Assembly (NCBI GenBank): GCA_937900485.1
Contig: CALCEL010000017.1
Coordinates: 56,818-120,817, forward strand
Reading direction: 5' to 3'
DNA length: 64,000 nucleotides
Origin: an uncultured Prevotellaceae bacterium
Lineage (GTDB): Bacteria > Bacteroidota > Bacteroidia > Bacteroidales > Bacteroidaceae
Numbering within the stretch: position 1 is the first letter of the stretch; each line of letters opens with the position of its first letter. Under the pieces are notes generated by a model. That model saw only the letters and a list, made by a program, of their open reading frames with translations. It ran no database searches and was not told where the DNA came from. Below, in pieces: positions 7,834 through 17,676 of the stretch. The position numbers and the translations under genes are program-made.

Positions 7834-9186
7834 TTATTCGTTTTCTTTACGCAACATATCGAGTCCCTCTCGTACTATGCGCTGAAGTTCGACCTTTGAG
7901 CTGTCCACGAACTCCGCTACAGCGAAATCCTCCGGAGCAACCTCATAGATTCCCAAAGCTTCCATTCTATCAATATCACCAGCGATGATAGCCTTTACAA
8001 GCTGCTCTGGATAAATATCCATAGGGAACACAGAATCATACTCTCCACTGAAAATCATATGACGATGACCGCCCTTGACACGAGCGTCAAGCACATACTC
8101 CTTGTTCTTTGGCTGAAGCCATGTGAAATATGAACGGCTGACAGAGAACTCATTGAGACGTGGTGAGATCCATCCGAAGAGCTCATCTGCATCATCACCC
8201 TCAGGAATAACTGTCACCTCTGTGGTATGAGCCATAAGGAATGAGTCCTGACTTGTCTTCATACCTGTAAGAGGGTTACCGTCAATGATACGTACCTTCT
8301 TGTCTACTGACTCGGAAAGCTTTCCACTGACAATATCTGATATCTTAGCACCGACGAGCACTGACTTGTACTCTGGGTTCTTAACCTCAGAACCTGCGAC
8401 AGCGATGACGCGCTTGAGATCTACTATTCCATTATTGAAGAGACGACCGATGAAGATTACCTCCTCTGCACCAACGGTCCACACAACCTCACCCTTGTTG
8501 ATAGGGTTTGTGTTGTTGATTTGAACACCAACATTACCTGCTGGACACTTACCGTCAAACACGGTAACTTCAGCATCCTTGAGCTGAGTGAGCTTGCTTC
8601 CTGGCTTGACACCTACATGAACCTTGGCAATCTTGCTGAGCGCTGTGATACCTGTCTGGAAATCTTTCTCCTGACCACTAAGTACTACGCCCTCAAAATC
8701 AGCAGCCAAAGGCATGTCACAGAAAGAAGACACATAGATAGCTTTTGGAGCATCGTCCGGATTCGCCACAACAGCATATGGACGCTGAACAAAGAAAGAG
8801 AAAAGACCACTCTCCAAAAGGGCGTCCTTAACCTTACCTCCATCCAGATCTTCTACAACTTTCTTGCCGAAATCAACATACTGTTGCTCTGCGGAAGCTT
8901 TTACCTGAACGCTTAATACTTTACGACGATCGCCTCTCTCAACCAATGACACCTTTCCTGACACTGGAGAGACGAACTTCATTTCTGGATGCAACTTGTT
9001 GACAAACAAAGCATCGCCAGCCTTCACATCATCACCTTCTTTAACAACCACCTTCGGTTTCATGCCATAAAAAGCGTCAGGAACAAGTCCGTAGACGTCT
9101 GACGCAGACACAGCAGAAACCTGAGCAGCAGCCTTACCTTTAAGGTTGATGTTCAAGCCTTTTCGTAATTTAATTACATTCGCCAT
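7834..9186 (-). CDS. nqrA: Na+-translocating NADH:quinone reductase subunit A
   Basis: 450 residues from the ATG at 9186 (MANVIKLRKGLNINLKG). An in-frame start 16 codons upstream is less likely because NqrA begins with a short segment before the LRKGLDI-type motif. Features include a biotinyl-lipoyl-like hammerhead (GDALFVNKLHPEMKFVSPVSG) and an Rnf-like central domain. There are no membrane helices, as expected for this peripheral cytosolic subunit, implicated in quinone interaction. First gene of nqrABCDEF. The complex couples NADH oxidation to Na+ export, here probably linked to fumarate respiration (inference from the lineage). Confidence 0.96.
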   Translation of the reverse strand: MANVIKLRKGLNINLKGKAAAQVSAVSASDVYGLVPDAFYGMKPKVVVKEGDDVKAGDALFVNKLHPEMKFVSPVSGKVSLVERGDRRKVLSVQVKASAEQQYVDFGKKVVEDLDGGKVKDALLESGLFSFFVQRPYAVVANPDDAPKAIYVSSFCDMPLAADFEGVVLSGQEKDFQTGITALSKIAKVHVGVKPGSKLTQLKDAEVTVFDGKCPAGNVGVQINNTNPINKGEVVWTVGAEEVIFIGRLFNNGIVDLKRVIAVAGSEVKNPEYKSVLVGAKISDIVSGKLSESVDKKVRIIDGNPLTGMKTSQDSFLMAHTTEVTVIPEGDDADELFGWISPRLNEFSVSRSYFTWLQPKNKEYVLDARVKGGHRHMIFSGEYDSVFPMDIYPEQLVKAIIAGDIDRMEALGIYEVAPEDFAVAEFVDSSKVELQRIVREGLDMLRKENE

Positions 9187-9279
9187 ATTTTTGTTAATAT
9201 TAACTGTGTTTTGTATTCTCAAAACATAAAACACAAGTTGAGTGACTGGAAAGCCACCTCAGCCCATGAATACACGCTA

Positions 9280-9287
9280 CAAAGTTA
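9280..9287 (-). promoter_or_regulatory. Probable -7 box of the nqr operon promoter
   Basis: On the minus strand TAACTTTG fits TAnnTTTG. About 19 nt upstream lies CTTT rather than TTTG. This predicts an 85-nt leader before nqrA. The 160-bp gap has no other gene. Confidence 0.45.
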
Positions 9288-9393
9288 TGTATTTTTTACG
9301 TAAATTAAAGAATTTTGACATCTATATTTTCATTTTGTAGCTTAAATAAGGGGATACATTTACCATACACACGTAAATGCCCACACACGGCGT

Positions 9394-11625
9394 TCACCTC
9401 AATATAGTAGCGTCATAAAGCATCGACGACACATTGGCGTCGACAATACCACGAAACATATCGTAAGCGGCATCATATTCCTGCTCAAAGGATTTCTTGT
9501 CGACACCCTCGTAGCTCTGCCACTGCTCCCACGAAATTTTAAGCATCTCATGGGCACTGACGTAATTATTCTCACGAATGAAAACAAAAGCGGAAAGTAT
9601 AGAATGCCTGAAGTTGTCTGAACCCATCAACATTTCAGCAACTTTGTCCACATCGTTTTTCCTTAACAAACATTTAACTATTATCTCCTTGACATCCATA
9701 TAGCACTCATCCATGTAATAAAGCTTATACAAATGCTCAAGGGCTTTGTCGTAATCACCTGTAATAAAGAGAGCATACGACAAATCATACAACACTTTCT
9801 TATTATCCGGTTCAATCGACAGCAATTGAGTGTAACATCTAACTGACTCTTTATAACGATTTGATTTCTTATATATTGCAGCAAGATGTAAAAGTGTCCA
9901 TTTAGACATGGGCTTAAGTATGTTCGCTTTTTCATAGAATTCTTCCGCACTAAGTGAATCTCCTGTTTTCTCCTTACAAAAACCTCTTTTCTGGTAGAAC
10001 TCGGCTGTCATTTCAATGTCATTCTCAACGTACGCAAAGATCTTGTCCGCATCCTCATACCATTCCATTCTCATAAGAAAATCACCAAATGAATACATCT
10101 TATCCGGATTATTAGCCAGAAACGAGTACGTGACCAGCTTAATAGGCATAAAGAACACTTCATCCTTAGTCTCACCAGACAAAGGCTCGAAGGGATTTAG
10201 GAACTGATTGGAATACTTAAACAGACTGAAGAACCTGTATAAATCAAACACATAATGACGGACAACATACATCGTGGAGTATTCATTTGACACCCCCTTA
10301 TCGCTATCCATGAGATCACCGAGACCAAATTCTCTGAAATGTACTTCCATATCAGAAGACATACCGATACCACCATAATTATTTAGTCCTACCAACGATA
10401 GACAAAAAGAATATTTATCACTATCACAAAAGGTTGGCGCATCGACTAAGAACCTAACTATCTTACCGTTACTACTTTTTATTAACTTATCTATCTCAGG
10501 TATTGGATTATTGTTTGTCTTAAATGGATAGAACCAATGTTCCACCTTATTAAAGAAACTGTACGTTTTCATATGCCTGAATGTGCTCATATGAATATCC
10601 GCTCCTTCCATGGACATCTTCTGCATCTCGTCTATCTTCCTCTCCGCATTCTGACTCTTTTTGAAATTCGTCCATTCCGGATTCTGTCCTTTTTTTGCAA
10701 TCAAATCATCAAGTTCATTAGCAGACATGTCTGGACGTATCCCGCTACCACTCATTATCGTTGGTAAGATGTCTGAGTTCATCTTTGTTGTCACCTTATC
10801 TGTCACAGAGCTATATTGCAGTTGCGTGATGACCATATAAAAATCTGAGACAAACCTTTCATCATTAGACAGTGCAGAGAGTTTTGTCATTATCTCCGGA
10901 TACCTTTTTGAAATCCTCATGTCATATTCTCTCAACACAAGCACGATTCCTACAATAGCTCTTACCCTGACATCATTAAAAGTAGACAGGTAAGCATCAA
11001 ACAAAATGTCGACCTTTCTTGAGTCAAAATACTCAAGCAAGGACAATGTGACAGCAGAAACGAACACGCACTGATTGAAACCATCGTCATCACTACAGTA
11101 GATAAACCTATTGGCGTTCTCATAGTCAGCATTAGACCACAAGTCACTTGTCCATACTATATTAAACAGCTCCGTCCTTAAACATTCCAGATTATCTCTG
11201 TCCATGTTGCCAAAGGAAAAGCCAGACCTCACCTCACTACCACCTATAAAGTCCTTAGATTTTTTATGCACAGACAGTAACTCCTCCAAAACACTTCCAA
11301 GTGTATTACCACTTCGAACACTTGACAACACTTTACTGTATAAGTCATTTTTCCTCAACTTCAGTCTTTCCAACCTGTCAATTTGATCGTTGACAGACAA
11401 CAGACGCCTCTGGATATCCCGCCTTTCATTTGCCGACGTATCACTGACATAGTTTTGCAACATGTAATCAAGCATCGAGCAGTAAGAGAACTCAATGCTA
11501 TCCAAAGTCTCCTTGATGTCCCAATTACCCAAAGAGTCCGACCTCTGCCTAAGCAATTCCAGACTTTCCGCGATCTTATCTGTACAAATCAACTCGTCTT
11601 GTATTTTCTTGGAAATCTGCTCCAT
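9394..11625 (-). CDS. Large TPR-containing protein of unknown function
   Basis: 743 residues from the ATG at 11625 (two in-frame TTG codons precede it). There is no signal peptide or membrane helix. The N-terminal 120 residues look coiled-coil-like (LRRRLLSVNDQIDRLERLKLRK region). The middle is alpha-helical with an EHWFYPFK motif near residue 360. The last 200 residues are tetratricopeptide repeats, e.g. AEFYQKRGFCKEKTGDSLSA and TLLHLAAIYKKSNRYKESVR. TPRs usually mediate protein-protein binding. I recall similar long helical TPR proteins in Prevotella and Bacteroides but no function. Single gene; its neighbours suggest no role. Confidence 0.7.
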   Translation of the reverse strand: MEQISKKIQDELICTDKIAESLELLRQRSDSLGNWDIKETLDSIEFSYCSMLDYMLQNYVSDTSANERRDIQRRLLSVNDQIDRLERLKLRKNDLYSKVLSSVRSGNTLGSVLEELLSVHKKSKDFIGGSEVRSGFSFGNMDRDNLECLRTELFNIVWTSDLWSNADYENANRFIYCSDDDGFNQCVFVSAVTLSLLEYFDSRKVDILFDAYLSTFNDVRVRAIVGIVLVLREYDMRISKRYPEIMTKLSALSNDERFVSDFYMVITQLQYSSVTDKVTTKMNSDILPTIMSGSGIRPDMSANELDDLIAKKGQNPEWTNFKKSQNAERKIDEMQKMSMEGADIHMSTFRHMKTYSFFNKVEHWFYPFKTNNNPIPEIDKLIKSSNGKIVRFLVDAPTFCDSDKYSFCLSLVGLNNYGGIGMSSDMEVHFREFGLGDLMDSDKGVSNEYSTMYVVRHYVFDLYRFFSLFKYSNQFLNPFEPLSGETKDEVFFMPIKLVTYSFLANNPDKMYSFGDFLMRMEWYEDADKIFAYVENDIEMTAEFYQKRGFCKEKTGDSLSAEEFYEKANILKPMSKWTLLHLAAIYKKSNRYKESVRCYTQLLSIEPDNKKVLYDLSYALFITGDYDKALEHLYKLYYMDECYMDVKEIIVKCLLRKNDVDKVAEMLMGSDNFRHSILSAFVFIRENNYVSAHEMLKISWEQWQSYEGVDKKSFEQEYDAAYDMFRGIVDANVSSMLYDATILR

Positions 11626-11752
11626 CAACAAATGATTAATTTATTCAAACTGTAATATATGAACACTTGTATTCAAACACTTATTCATCAGTGTTATTCA
11701 GAAACATGAAGTCTCGGTATACACACATAACACAAGACTCGTCACATCCGTC

Positions 11753-12697
11753 TTATTTCACAAAAGAAGAGTCTACGAGACCATAATAATGAACTGATTC
11801 TGGAACCAGCTCACGACCTTTGATCCACACAGACACATTCTCAATCGTTTTTTTTGAAGGCAACATCGCTCTATTGAAATGTCTTAACACCAACAAAGAA
11901 TCATCAACACTAACTGACTTCACTTCCGGCAGATAAGACATGACATCATGTGTTCCTTTATCCATAACAGAATTCAGACGTTCCACAGCAATATTATACG
12001 CTTTGACTAGCATAAGTAAGTCGTTCTTACGTTTCTTACATATCGAGTCATGTACAATAAACGCAGACAAGTTACCTGTCAAAGACGAAGATGCCAATAG
12101 TCTGACACCTCCATGTGACTCAGCAACCGTTGCATATGGCTCCGGAAGGACAGAACAGTCTAATTGATTTTGATTAGTCATGTCACATCTCAATACTACA
12201 TTGTTTATTTGAGGTCTGTTTATTTCCCATCTCTCAAAATGAGCAGAATCCATAACTCTGTCAACAAAATAGTCAACAGACGAGTTGCGTGTAACTGCCA
12301 CGATTTTTTCCTTCAGACTTTTCACATTTTTAATTCTTGCTGAACGTGCAGTCATAAGATATAAGTTCAGCTCACCACTCATGATGACCCGTACAGAGTC
12401 GCCATAGGCACGCCACATATTCGCCTTCACCAAGTCACTGACCACACCATTTGCTTTACCATTTCTAAAAGCAGTGTCACAATCCATGGCAGAGCAATAG
12501 GTCTGTAAATCGACAGCTATTCCAAGTGAGTCAAAAATACCTGTGGAATCCGCATAGTAAAAAGGTAGATTATCCAAGGTAGGAAGTAATGCGATTGATA
12601 ATGACAAAGTGTCTGCATCATCACTTTTATCAGTGGAACCACATCCACACACACAAGCGAGCACACACATCACAGAGATATATAATAGTTTTCTCAT
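11753..12697 (-). CDS. Solute-binding lipoprotein, SsuA/THI5 (NMT1)-like
   Basis: 314 residues from the ATG at 12697 (MRKLLYISVMCVLACVCGCG). The lipobox region ACVCGCGS predicts a lipid-anchored cysteine. The mature part has the periplasmic binding fold of the NMT1/THI5 and SsuA group: ALLPTLDNLPFYYADSTGIFDSLGI at the start, then SLKEKIVAVTRNSS, and VLPEPYATVAESHGG for the second lobe. Relatives bind sulfonates, thiamine precursors or similar molecules for ABC import. No permease or ATPase gene is adjacent, so the ligand and partner are unknown. It follows pgk on the same strand, with a hairpin just before its start codon. Confidence 0.75.
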   Translation of the reverse strand: MRKLLYISVMCVLACVCGCGSTDKSDDADTLSLSIALLPTLDNLPFYYADSTGIFDSLGIAVDLQTYCSAMDCDTAFRNGKANGVVSDLVKANMWRAYGDSVRVIMSGELNLYLMTARSARIKNVKSLKEKIVAVTRNSSVDYFVDRVMDSAHFERWEINRPQINNVVLRCDMTNQNQLDCSVLPEPYATVAESHGGVRLLASSSLTGNLSAFIVHDSICKKRKNDLLMLVKAYNIAVERLNSVMDKGTHDVMSYLPEVKSVSVDDSLLVLRHFNRAMLPSKKTIENVSVWIKGRELVPESVHYYGLVDSSFVK

Positions 12698-12712
12698 CTT
12701 AATATAAAGCAA

Positions 12713-12748
12713 CAACTTGCTCGTGACATTCAAGCCACGAACAAGTTG
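12713..12748 (-). terminator. Hairpin between pgk and the binding-protein gene
   Basis: Arms CAACTTG-C-TCGTG (12713-12725) and CACGA-A-CAAGTTG (12736-12748) pair with one internal mismatch. It ends about 15 bases before the downstream ATG. The T tract is poor (TTGCTTTATATT). It may end pgk transcripts or attenuate the next gene. Confidence 0.4.
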
Positions 12749-12817
12749 TATTATTCAATTATAAAGGCTTCAATCATAAGTGCGTGAACACACATAACAT
12801 ATGTATTAACACACATC

Positions 12818-14086
12818 TTACTCTCCAACTACCGCAGCAATACCAGGGAGTACCTTACCCTCAATAGCCTCGAGAAGAGCACCGCCACCAGTTGAAATAT
12901 AAGAAACCTTGTCCGCAAGACCGAACTTATTGACACATGCTACAGAGTCACCACCACCAATAAGTGAGAAGGCACCCTCTGCTGTAGCTTCAGCGATAGC
13001 CTCACCGATAGCCTTTGAACCAGCAGTGAAGTCCTCACATTCGAAGCAACCTGCAGGACCATTCCAGAGGATAGTCTTAGCGCCCTTGATTGCCTTAGCA
13101 AATTTCTCACGGCTGACAGGACCTGCGTCAAGACCCTCAAACTCTGCAGGGATATTGCTTGAGTTGAATGTCTCAATCTTAGCACCTGGCTTAACTGAGA
13201 ATGTAGAGAAGTCATAACCTGTACAACATACAGAGTCCTCACCAAGAACGAGCTCAACACCGTTCTTCTTAGCAAGCTCCTCGACGTTACGAGCGACATC
13301 AAGTTTATCGAGCTCAACGATTGAACCACCAATCTCACCACCATGAGCCTTAGCGAAAGTATAAGTCATACCACCACAGAGGATGAGCTTGTCAACCTTA
13401 CCGAGAAGGTTCTCGATAATACCAATCTTAGAAGAAACCTTTGAACCACCCATAATAGCTACGAATGGACGCTCAATATTGTTGAGGACAGCGTCAACAG
13501 CCTTAACCTCTTTCTCCATAAGAAGACCGAGCATAACATCCTTCTTGTCAAAATAGTCAGCGATTACTGCTGTAGAAGCGTGCTTACGGTGTGCTGTTCC
13601 AAAAGCATCCATAACCCAACAGTCAGCATATGAAGCAAGCTTCTTAGCGAAGTCCTTCTGCTTAGCCTTCATCTCTTTCTTTGCGGCATCATAAGCAGAA
13701 TCCTCTTTATCTATGCCAACAGGCTTACCTTCCTCCTCAGCATAGTAGCGAAGATTCTCAAGAAGAAGAACCTCACCGGCCTTAAGAGCAGCAGCTTGAG
13801 CATCAGCCTTCTGACAATCATCAGCGAACTGTACAGGAACACCAAGAGCTGCGCTCACAGCAGGAACAATCTGCTTAAGAGACAACTCAGGCTTTACTTT
13901 ACCTTTTGGCTTACCCATGTGTGACATGATAATCAAAGCGCCACCTTTATCCAAAATAAGTTTGAGAGTAGGCAAAGCACCCTTTATACGAGTGTCATCT
14001 GTTATTTTACCATCCTGAATAGGAACATTGAAGTCCACACGAACGATTGCCTTCTTACCTGAGAAGTCATAATCCTGAATATTCAT
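12818..14086 (-). CDS. pgk: Phosphoglycerate kinase
   Basis: 422 residues, slightly longer than the usual 390-400 because of an inserted stretch around EEEGKPVGIDKEDSAYDAA. Substrate-binding motifs are RVDFNVPIQDGKITDDTRI at the start and SHMGKPKGK. The nucleotide side shows GGSKVSSKIGII, the hinge region and the C-terminal GGGDSVACV. The enzyme transfers phosphate between 1,3-bisphosphoglycerate and ADP in glycolysis. It has its own -7 box upstream (14188-14195). Confidence 0.97.
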   Translation of the reverse strand: MNIQDYDFSGKKAIVRVDFNVPIQDGKITDDTRIKGALPTLKLILDKGGALIIMSHMGKPKGKVKPELSLKQIVPAVSAALGVPVQFADDCQKADAQAAALKAGEVLLLENLRYYAEEEGKPVGIDKEDSAYDAAKKEMKAKQKDFAKKLASYADCWVMDAFGTAHRKHASTAVIADYFDKKDVMLGLLMEKEVKAVDAVLNNIERPFVAIMGGSKVSSKIGIIENLLGKVDKLILCGGMTYTFAKAHGGEIGGSIVELDKLDVARNVEELAKKNGVELVLGEDSVCCTGYDFSTFSVKPGAKIETFNSSNIPAEFEGLDAGPVSREKFAKAIKGAKTILWNGPAGCFECEDFTAGSKAIGEAIAEATAEGAFSLIGGGDSVACVNKFGLADKVSYISTGGGALLEAIEGKVLPGIAAVVGE

Positions 14087-14187
14087 AAGTCTTTCTGATT
14101 AAAAAATAATTATTTTTATTTTAACATTAACTTCATCTTATACTTTGAAACACACAACAACCTTAGCTAATGTGTCCAAACTGTTGG

Positions 14188-14195
14188 CAAAGATA
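14188..14195 (-). promoter_or_regulatory. Probable -7 box of the pgk promoter
   Basis: TATCTTTG on the minus strand, followed by GCC, as in strong Bacteroidota promoters. No good TTTG box is seen upstream. It predicts a leader of about 95 nt. It lies between the nth stop and the pgk start. Confidence 0.45.
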
Positions 14196-14216
14196 GTAAA
14201 AAGTATGCTAAAAGAA

Positions 14217-14879
14217 TTAAACGGAAGGATTTTTTTTCTTCACGTAAGAGCATAATTTCCTTATTCCACATTTTTCGCACTTGGGTGTTCTGGATTGACA
14301 AACATATCTGCCATGCAGAAGAAGCCAATGATGTGCGTCAGGTATTTTGTCCTTCGGGAAATATCGCATCAACTCTTTCTCAACAGAGAAAGGGGTAGTG
14401 CACTTATCAGATACAAGTCCAAGACGATGACTAACCCTGAATATGTGTGTATCAACAGCCATAGCAGACTTTCCCCATATAACAGCAAGTACAACATTTG
14501 CAGTCTTTCTTCCCACTCCCGGAAGTTGGACAAGCTGTTCCAACGTGTCTGGCACCTCACCGCCGAAATCACTAACCAGTCTGGAAGCCATTTTAGAAAG
14601 ATGGTCAGCTTTACTATTAGGATAGCTTATGCTCTTGATATAACCGTACAATTCCTCGGGCGACGCCAAAGCCATCTCCACAGCTGAGGGAAAACGACGA
14701 AACAATTCTGGCGTTACCATATTGACACGTCTGTCTGTGCATTGTGCGGAAAGAATTACGGCGACCAACAACTGAAAAGCATTTTCGTAGTGTAACTCCG
14801 GCTTAACATCAGGCATTTCCTTCTCAAAATAATCTACAAGAATCTTATACTTTTCTTCTTTTCTCATATGCTCAATCAT
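14217..14879 (-). CDS. nth: Endonuclease III (DNA glycosylase/AP lyase)
   Basis: About 220 residues. The ATG at 14879 overlaps the stop of the upstream gene; an ATG at 14867 (MRKEEKYKILV) is equally possible. The helix-hairpin-helix LVQLPGVGRKTANVVL contains the catalytic Lys, and the catalytic Asp is in AVDTHIFRVSHRLGL. The C-terminal 4Fe-4S cluster pattern is Cys-x6-Cys-x2-Cys-x5-Cys (CQSRTPKCEKCGIRKLC). The enzyme removes oxidised pyrimidines and cuts the abasic site in base excision repair. Its overlap with the TIGR02757-type gene implies joint transcription. Confidence 0.96.
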   Translation of the reverse strand: MIEHMRKEEKYKILVDYFEKEMPDVKPELHYENAFQLLVAVILSAQCTDRRVNMVTPELFRRFPSAVEMALASPEELYGYIKSISYPNSKADHLSKMASRLVSDFGGEVPDTLEQLVQLPGVGRKTANVVLAVIWGKSAMAVDTHIFRVSHRLGLVSDKCTTPFSVEKELMRYFPKDKIPDAHHWLLLHGRYVCQSRTPKCEKCGIRKLCSYVKKKNPSV

Positions 14880-15606
14880 TATCCATATCGGCAAGCGTCA
14901 TCAAAGCCACATCATACTTAAGAGGATCTTCAGCATCCCATTCCTTGAACAATGTCGTTAGTTCCACACAAGCTTTCCACGTCGGTCTTGAGTTTGAGAT
15001 GAGTCCTTTTGTTTGTCTTATAACATGCACATCCATAATAGCATACAAATCCTTTTTAGACCGTGACTTCCACAATCCGATATCAGGACTTTTGTCACGA
15101 GTCATCCATCTCAGATACATGCACACACGCTTACACGCAGATTTATTCAGACTTCCGACTTTAGCTGGCCGTAACCACTCACAGATTGCCTGTATCACTT
15201 GCTCCGAACTCTTTTTATCAAAAAGCGCCTCAAGCGTTCCGTAACCTTGTATAGCATGATATATATTCTCACAGACATCTTTGAACGCATCGACATTAAG
15301 AGTACGGTAGACACATCCGTTCTTCGCGTCAGTATAAGAGCTCAAATATTGTCTACTCATAATAAAATGAGCTGGGCGCCATCTCATCTCATCTCTCAAC
15401 ATACGTAACGCAGTAGGACATATCACTTTTCTTGAGCCCCATGTTATCATTGCCACAAACAATGCTCCTAGTTCTATATCCAATTGATTGTCCGTATGCT
15501 CCATCAACTTATACACTACGCCGCATGGATCCACACTCAAGAATCTGTCTTTATCAAAATTCTCCTTATATACTTTATCAAGTATTTGTTTTGTAACCAC
15601 AGCCAT
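14872..15606 (-). CDS. TIGR02757-type (DUF2400) conserved protein
   Basis: 244 residues with no signal peptide or membrane helices. Features of this family are VDPCGVVYKLMEHTDNQLDIELGALFVAMITWGSRKVI near the N-terminus, the FIM motif, and a helical C-terminus with WMTRDKSPDIGLWK and DVHVIRQTKGLI. The latter patterns resemble the all-helical fold of HhH DNA glycosylases (a basic, tryptophan-containing HhH-like end). That resemblance, and the 8-bp overlap with nth downstream, suggests a DNA-related role; this is inference and no activity is known to me. Confidence 0.75.
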   Translation of the reverse strand: MAVVTKQILDKVYKENFDKDRFLSVDPCGVVYKLMEHTDNQLDIELGALFVAMITWGSRKVICPTALRMLRDEMRWRPAHFIMSRQYLSSYTDAKNGCVYRTLNVDAFKDVCENIYHAIQGYGTLEALFDKKSSEQVIQAICEWLRPAKVGSLNKSACKRVCMYLRWMTRDKSPDIGLWKSRSKKDLYAIMDVHVIRQTKGLISNSRPTWKACVELTTLFKEWDAEDPLKYDVALMTLADMDND

Positions 15607-15632
15607 ACAAATAAAGTATTAAAAACAAAAAA

Positions 15633-15658
15633 GGTGAGAGCACAATACACCTCTCACC
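15633..15658 (-). terminator. Intrinsic terminator of nadE
   Basis: Stem GGTGAGAG (15633-15640) / CTCTCACC (15651-15658), loop 10 nt, with a T tract on the minus strand (the A run at 15621-15632). It lies between nadE and the TIGR02757-type gene. Confidence 0.75.
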
Positions 15659-15676
15659 ATTCGCTATCTACAGAAC

Positions 15677-17659
15677 CTATAATTCCTCACACTCCTTCAA
15701 CCATAAAGAATAACTTGCGTCAGACGGCATTCTCCAGTCACCTCGCGGACTCAGACTCACACTTCCGACTTTTGGGCCGTCAGGAAGACAAGACCTCTTG
15801 AACTGCTGAGTAAAGAAACGTTTACAAAAAACTGTCAACCACTTCTTTATCTCATCCTCATTATAATTGCCGACATTCATATTCACATCCTCACCGTCAT
15901 TATCATACACCTGCTCAATGAAAGCTTTCTTCGCAAGATAATATATCTTTGCCGGGCGGAAACCAAATCTAAGGAAATTATACAAGAAGAAATCATGCAA
16001 CTCATATGGTCCCACCAAATCCTCAGTTTTCTGAGCTATCTCACCATTCTCATCAGCAGGAATCAGCTCTGGACTAATAGGAGTCTCAACAATATCAAGG
16101 AGAGTTGACTTAGTATCTTTGTCAACAACACTCTTAGCCACCCACGAAACGAGGTATTTCACAAGAGTCTTCGGGATACTGCAGTTAACGCCGTAATTTG
16201 ACATATGATCGGCATTATACGTTGCCCATCCAAGAGCCAGCTCAGACAAATCACCAGTACCAACCACGAAACCATCGAACTGATTGGCCACGTCCATGAG
16301 AATCTGAGTTCGTTCTCGAGCTTGCGCATTCTCATAAGTCACGTCATGTATATTGATATTCTGGTCGATGTCATGAAAATGTTGGAGACAAGCGTCCTTA
16401 ATACTAATCTCTTTCAGTGTAACACCAAGCGTCTCCATCAGTGACACCGAGTTATTATACGTACGACCAGTCGTACCGAATCCTGGCATAGTAATACCAA
16501 TGACATCCGTTCGGTTACGTTTAAGCCTATCCATGGTTTTGACACAAACAAGCAGAGCCAGAGTAGAGTCAAGTCCTCCCGATATACCAAGCACCACGCT
16601 CTTCGCATTCGTATGCACAATGCGTTTTGCGAGTGCCTCAACTTGAATAGCGAAGATTTCCTCACATCTCTCGTCAAGAGCCTTTCCAAACGGAACGAAA
16701 GGATGCGGATTGATCCATCTTGTCAGTTCGAAATCATACTTAGGGCTCAAAGGCTGAGTATTAACCTCCAACATACAATCTGTACACATCTCATTCACCG
16801 ATCTTATATTCTCCGCAAAAGAAGTGTTCATACGACGTTCAGTACGTATTCTCTCCACGTCAATTTCAGACACCACGACTTGTTCATCTAAAGAGAATCG
16901 CTTACTTGTCGCCAGCAACTTACCGTTCTCATAAATAACAGCGTTGCCAGCATACACAACATCTTGCGTAGACTCGCCGAAACCAGCGGAGGCATACACA
17001 TAACCAGAGATACAACGCGCGGACTGCTGACTAAGCAAAGAATTAAGATACTCGTTTTTTCCGATTAACTCGTTCGAAGCAGACAAATTAAAAATAATCT
17101 CAGCTCCATTAAGCGCAAGTCGGCTACTTGGTGGGATAGGGGCCCACAAATCCTCGCACACCTCGATAGCGAAATTCACCTTACTTGTCTTGAATAAAAT
17201 ATTCCTGCTCAGGGGAACGGTCTGTGCGCACAATGTCACTTGAGTATCTGGCAACACGCTTGACGTGGCAAACCATCTCTGCTCATAAAACTCCTTATAG
17301 TTCGGCAAGAACGTCTTAGGCACCACGCCCAAAATCTTACCACTCTGTATAACTATGGCACAGTTATACAGAGACGACTGCACCTGAACAGGCATTCCCA
17401 CAATAGATATGATACCCAGAGATCGTGTCACATCCAGGAGCTTAAACAAGACAGACTCCGCACTATCAAGCAATAATTGCTGTGAGAACAAGTCCTGACA
17501 GCTGTAAGAAGTGAGGCTCAACTCCGGGAAAACGATTATCTCAACGCCCTTACCCTCAGCCTGCACCACAATACTCTCTATCTGTCTCTCATTATAATCG
17601 CAATCTGCCACCCTCACTGAAGGGATGGCAGAAGCGACTTTCACAAATCCATGATTCAT
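15677..17659 (-). CDS. nadE: Glutamine-dependent NAD+ synthetase
   Basis: 660 residues with two domains. The N-terminal nitrilase-type amidase (about 1-300) has the Glu-Lys-Cys triad in VFPELSLTSYSC, VPKTFLPNYKEFYE and AIEVCEDLW. The C-terminal synthetase (about 330-660) has the ATP pyrophosphatase loop LGISGGLDSTLAL. The enzyme makes NAD+ from deamido-NAD+, using ammonia from glutamine. The length fits the long bacterial form. It has its own terminator; the 17-base gap to the GH43 gene suggests they share neither regulation nor function. Confidence 0.96.
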   Translation of the reverse strand: MNHGFVKVASAIPSVRVADCDYNERQIESIVVQAEGKGVEIIVFPELSLTSYSCQDLFSQQLLLDSAESVLFKLLDVTRSLGIISIVGMPVQVQSSLYNCAIVIQSGKILGVVPKTFLPNYKEFYEQRWFATSSVLPDTQVTLCAQTVPLSRNILFKTSKVNFAIEVCEDLWAPIPPSSRLALNGAEIIFNLSASNELIGKNEYLNSLLSQQSARCISGYVYASAGFGESTQDVVYAGNAVIYENGKLLATSKRFSLDEQVVVSEIDVERIRTERRMNTSFAENIRSVNEMCTDCMLEVNTQPLSPKYDFELTRWINPHPFVPFGKALDERCEEIFAIQVEALAKRIVHTNAKSVVLGISGGLDSTLALLVCVKTMDRLKRNRTDVIGITMPGFGTTGRTYNNSVSLMETLGVTLKEISIKDACLQHFHDIDQNINIHDVTYENAQARERTQILMDVANQFDGFVVGTGDLSELALGWATYNADHMSNYGVNCSIPKTLVKYLVSWVAKSVVDKDTKSTLLDIVETPISPELIPADENGEIAQKTEDLVGPYELHDFFLYNFLRFGFRPAKIYYLAKKAFIEQVYDNDGEDVNMNVGNYNEDEIKKWLTVFCKRFFTQQFKRSCLPDGPKVGSVSLSPRGDWRMPSDASYSLWLKECEEL

Positions 17660-17676
17660 TATATCGTAAATTTACA

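Noticed and set aside
8521..8916. 131-codon plus-strand frame in nqrA
   Set aside because: Antisense to nqrA; no homology recognised.
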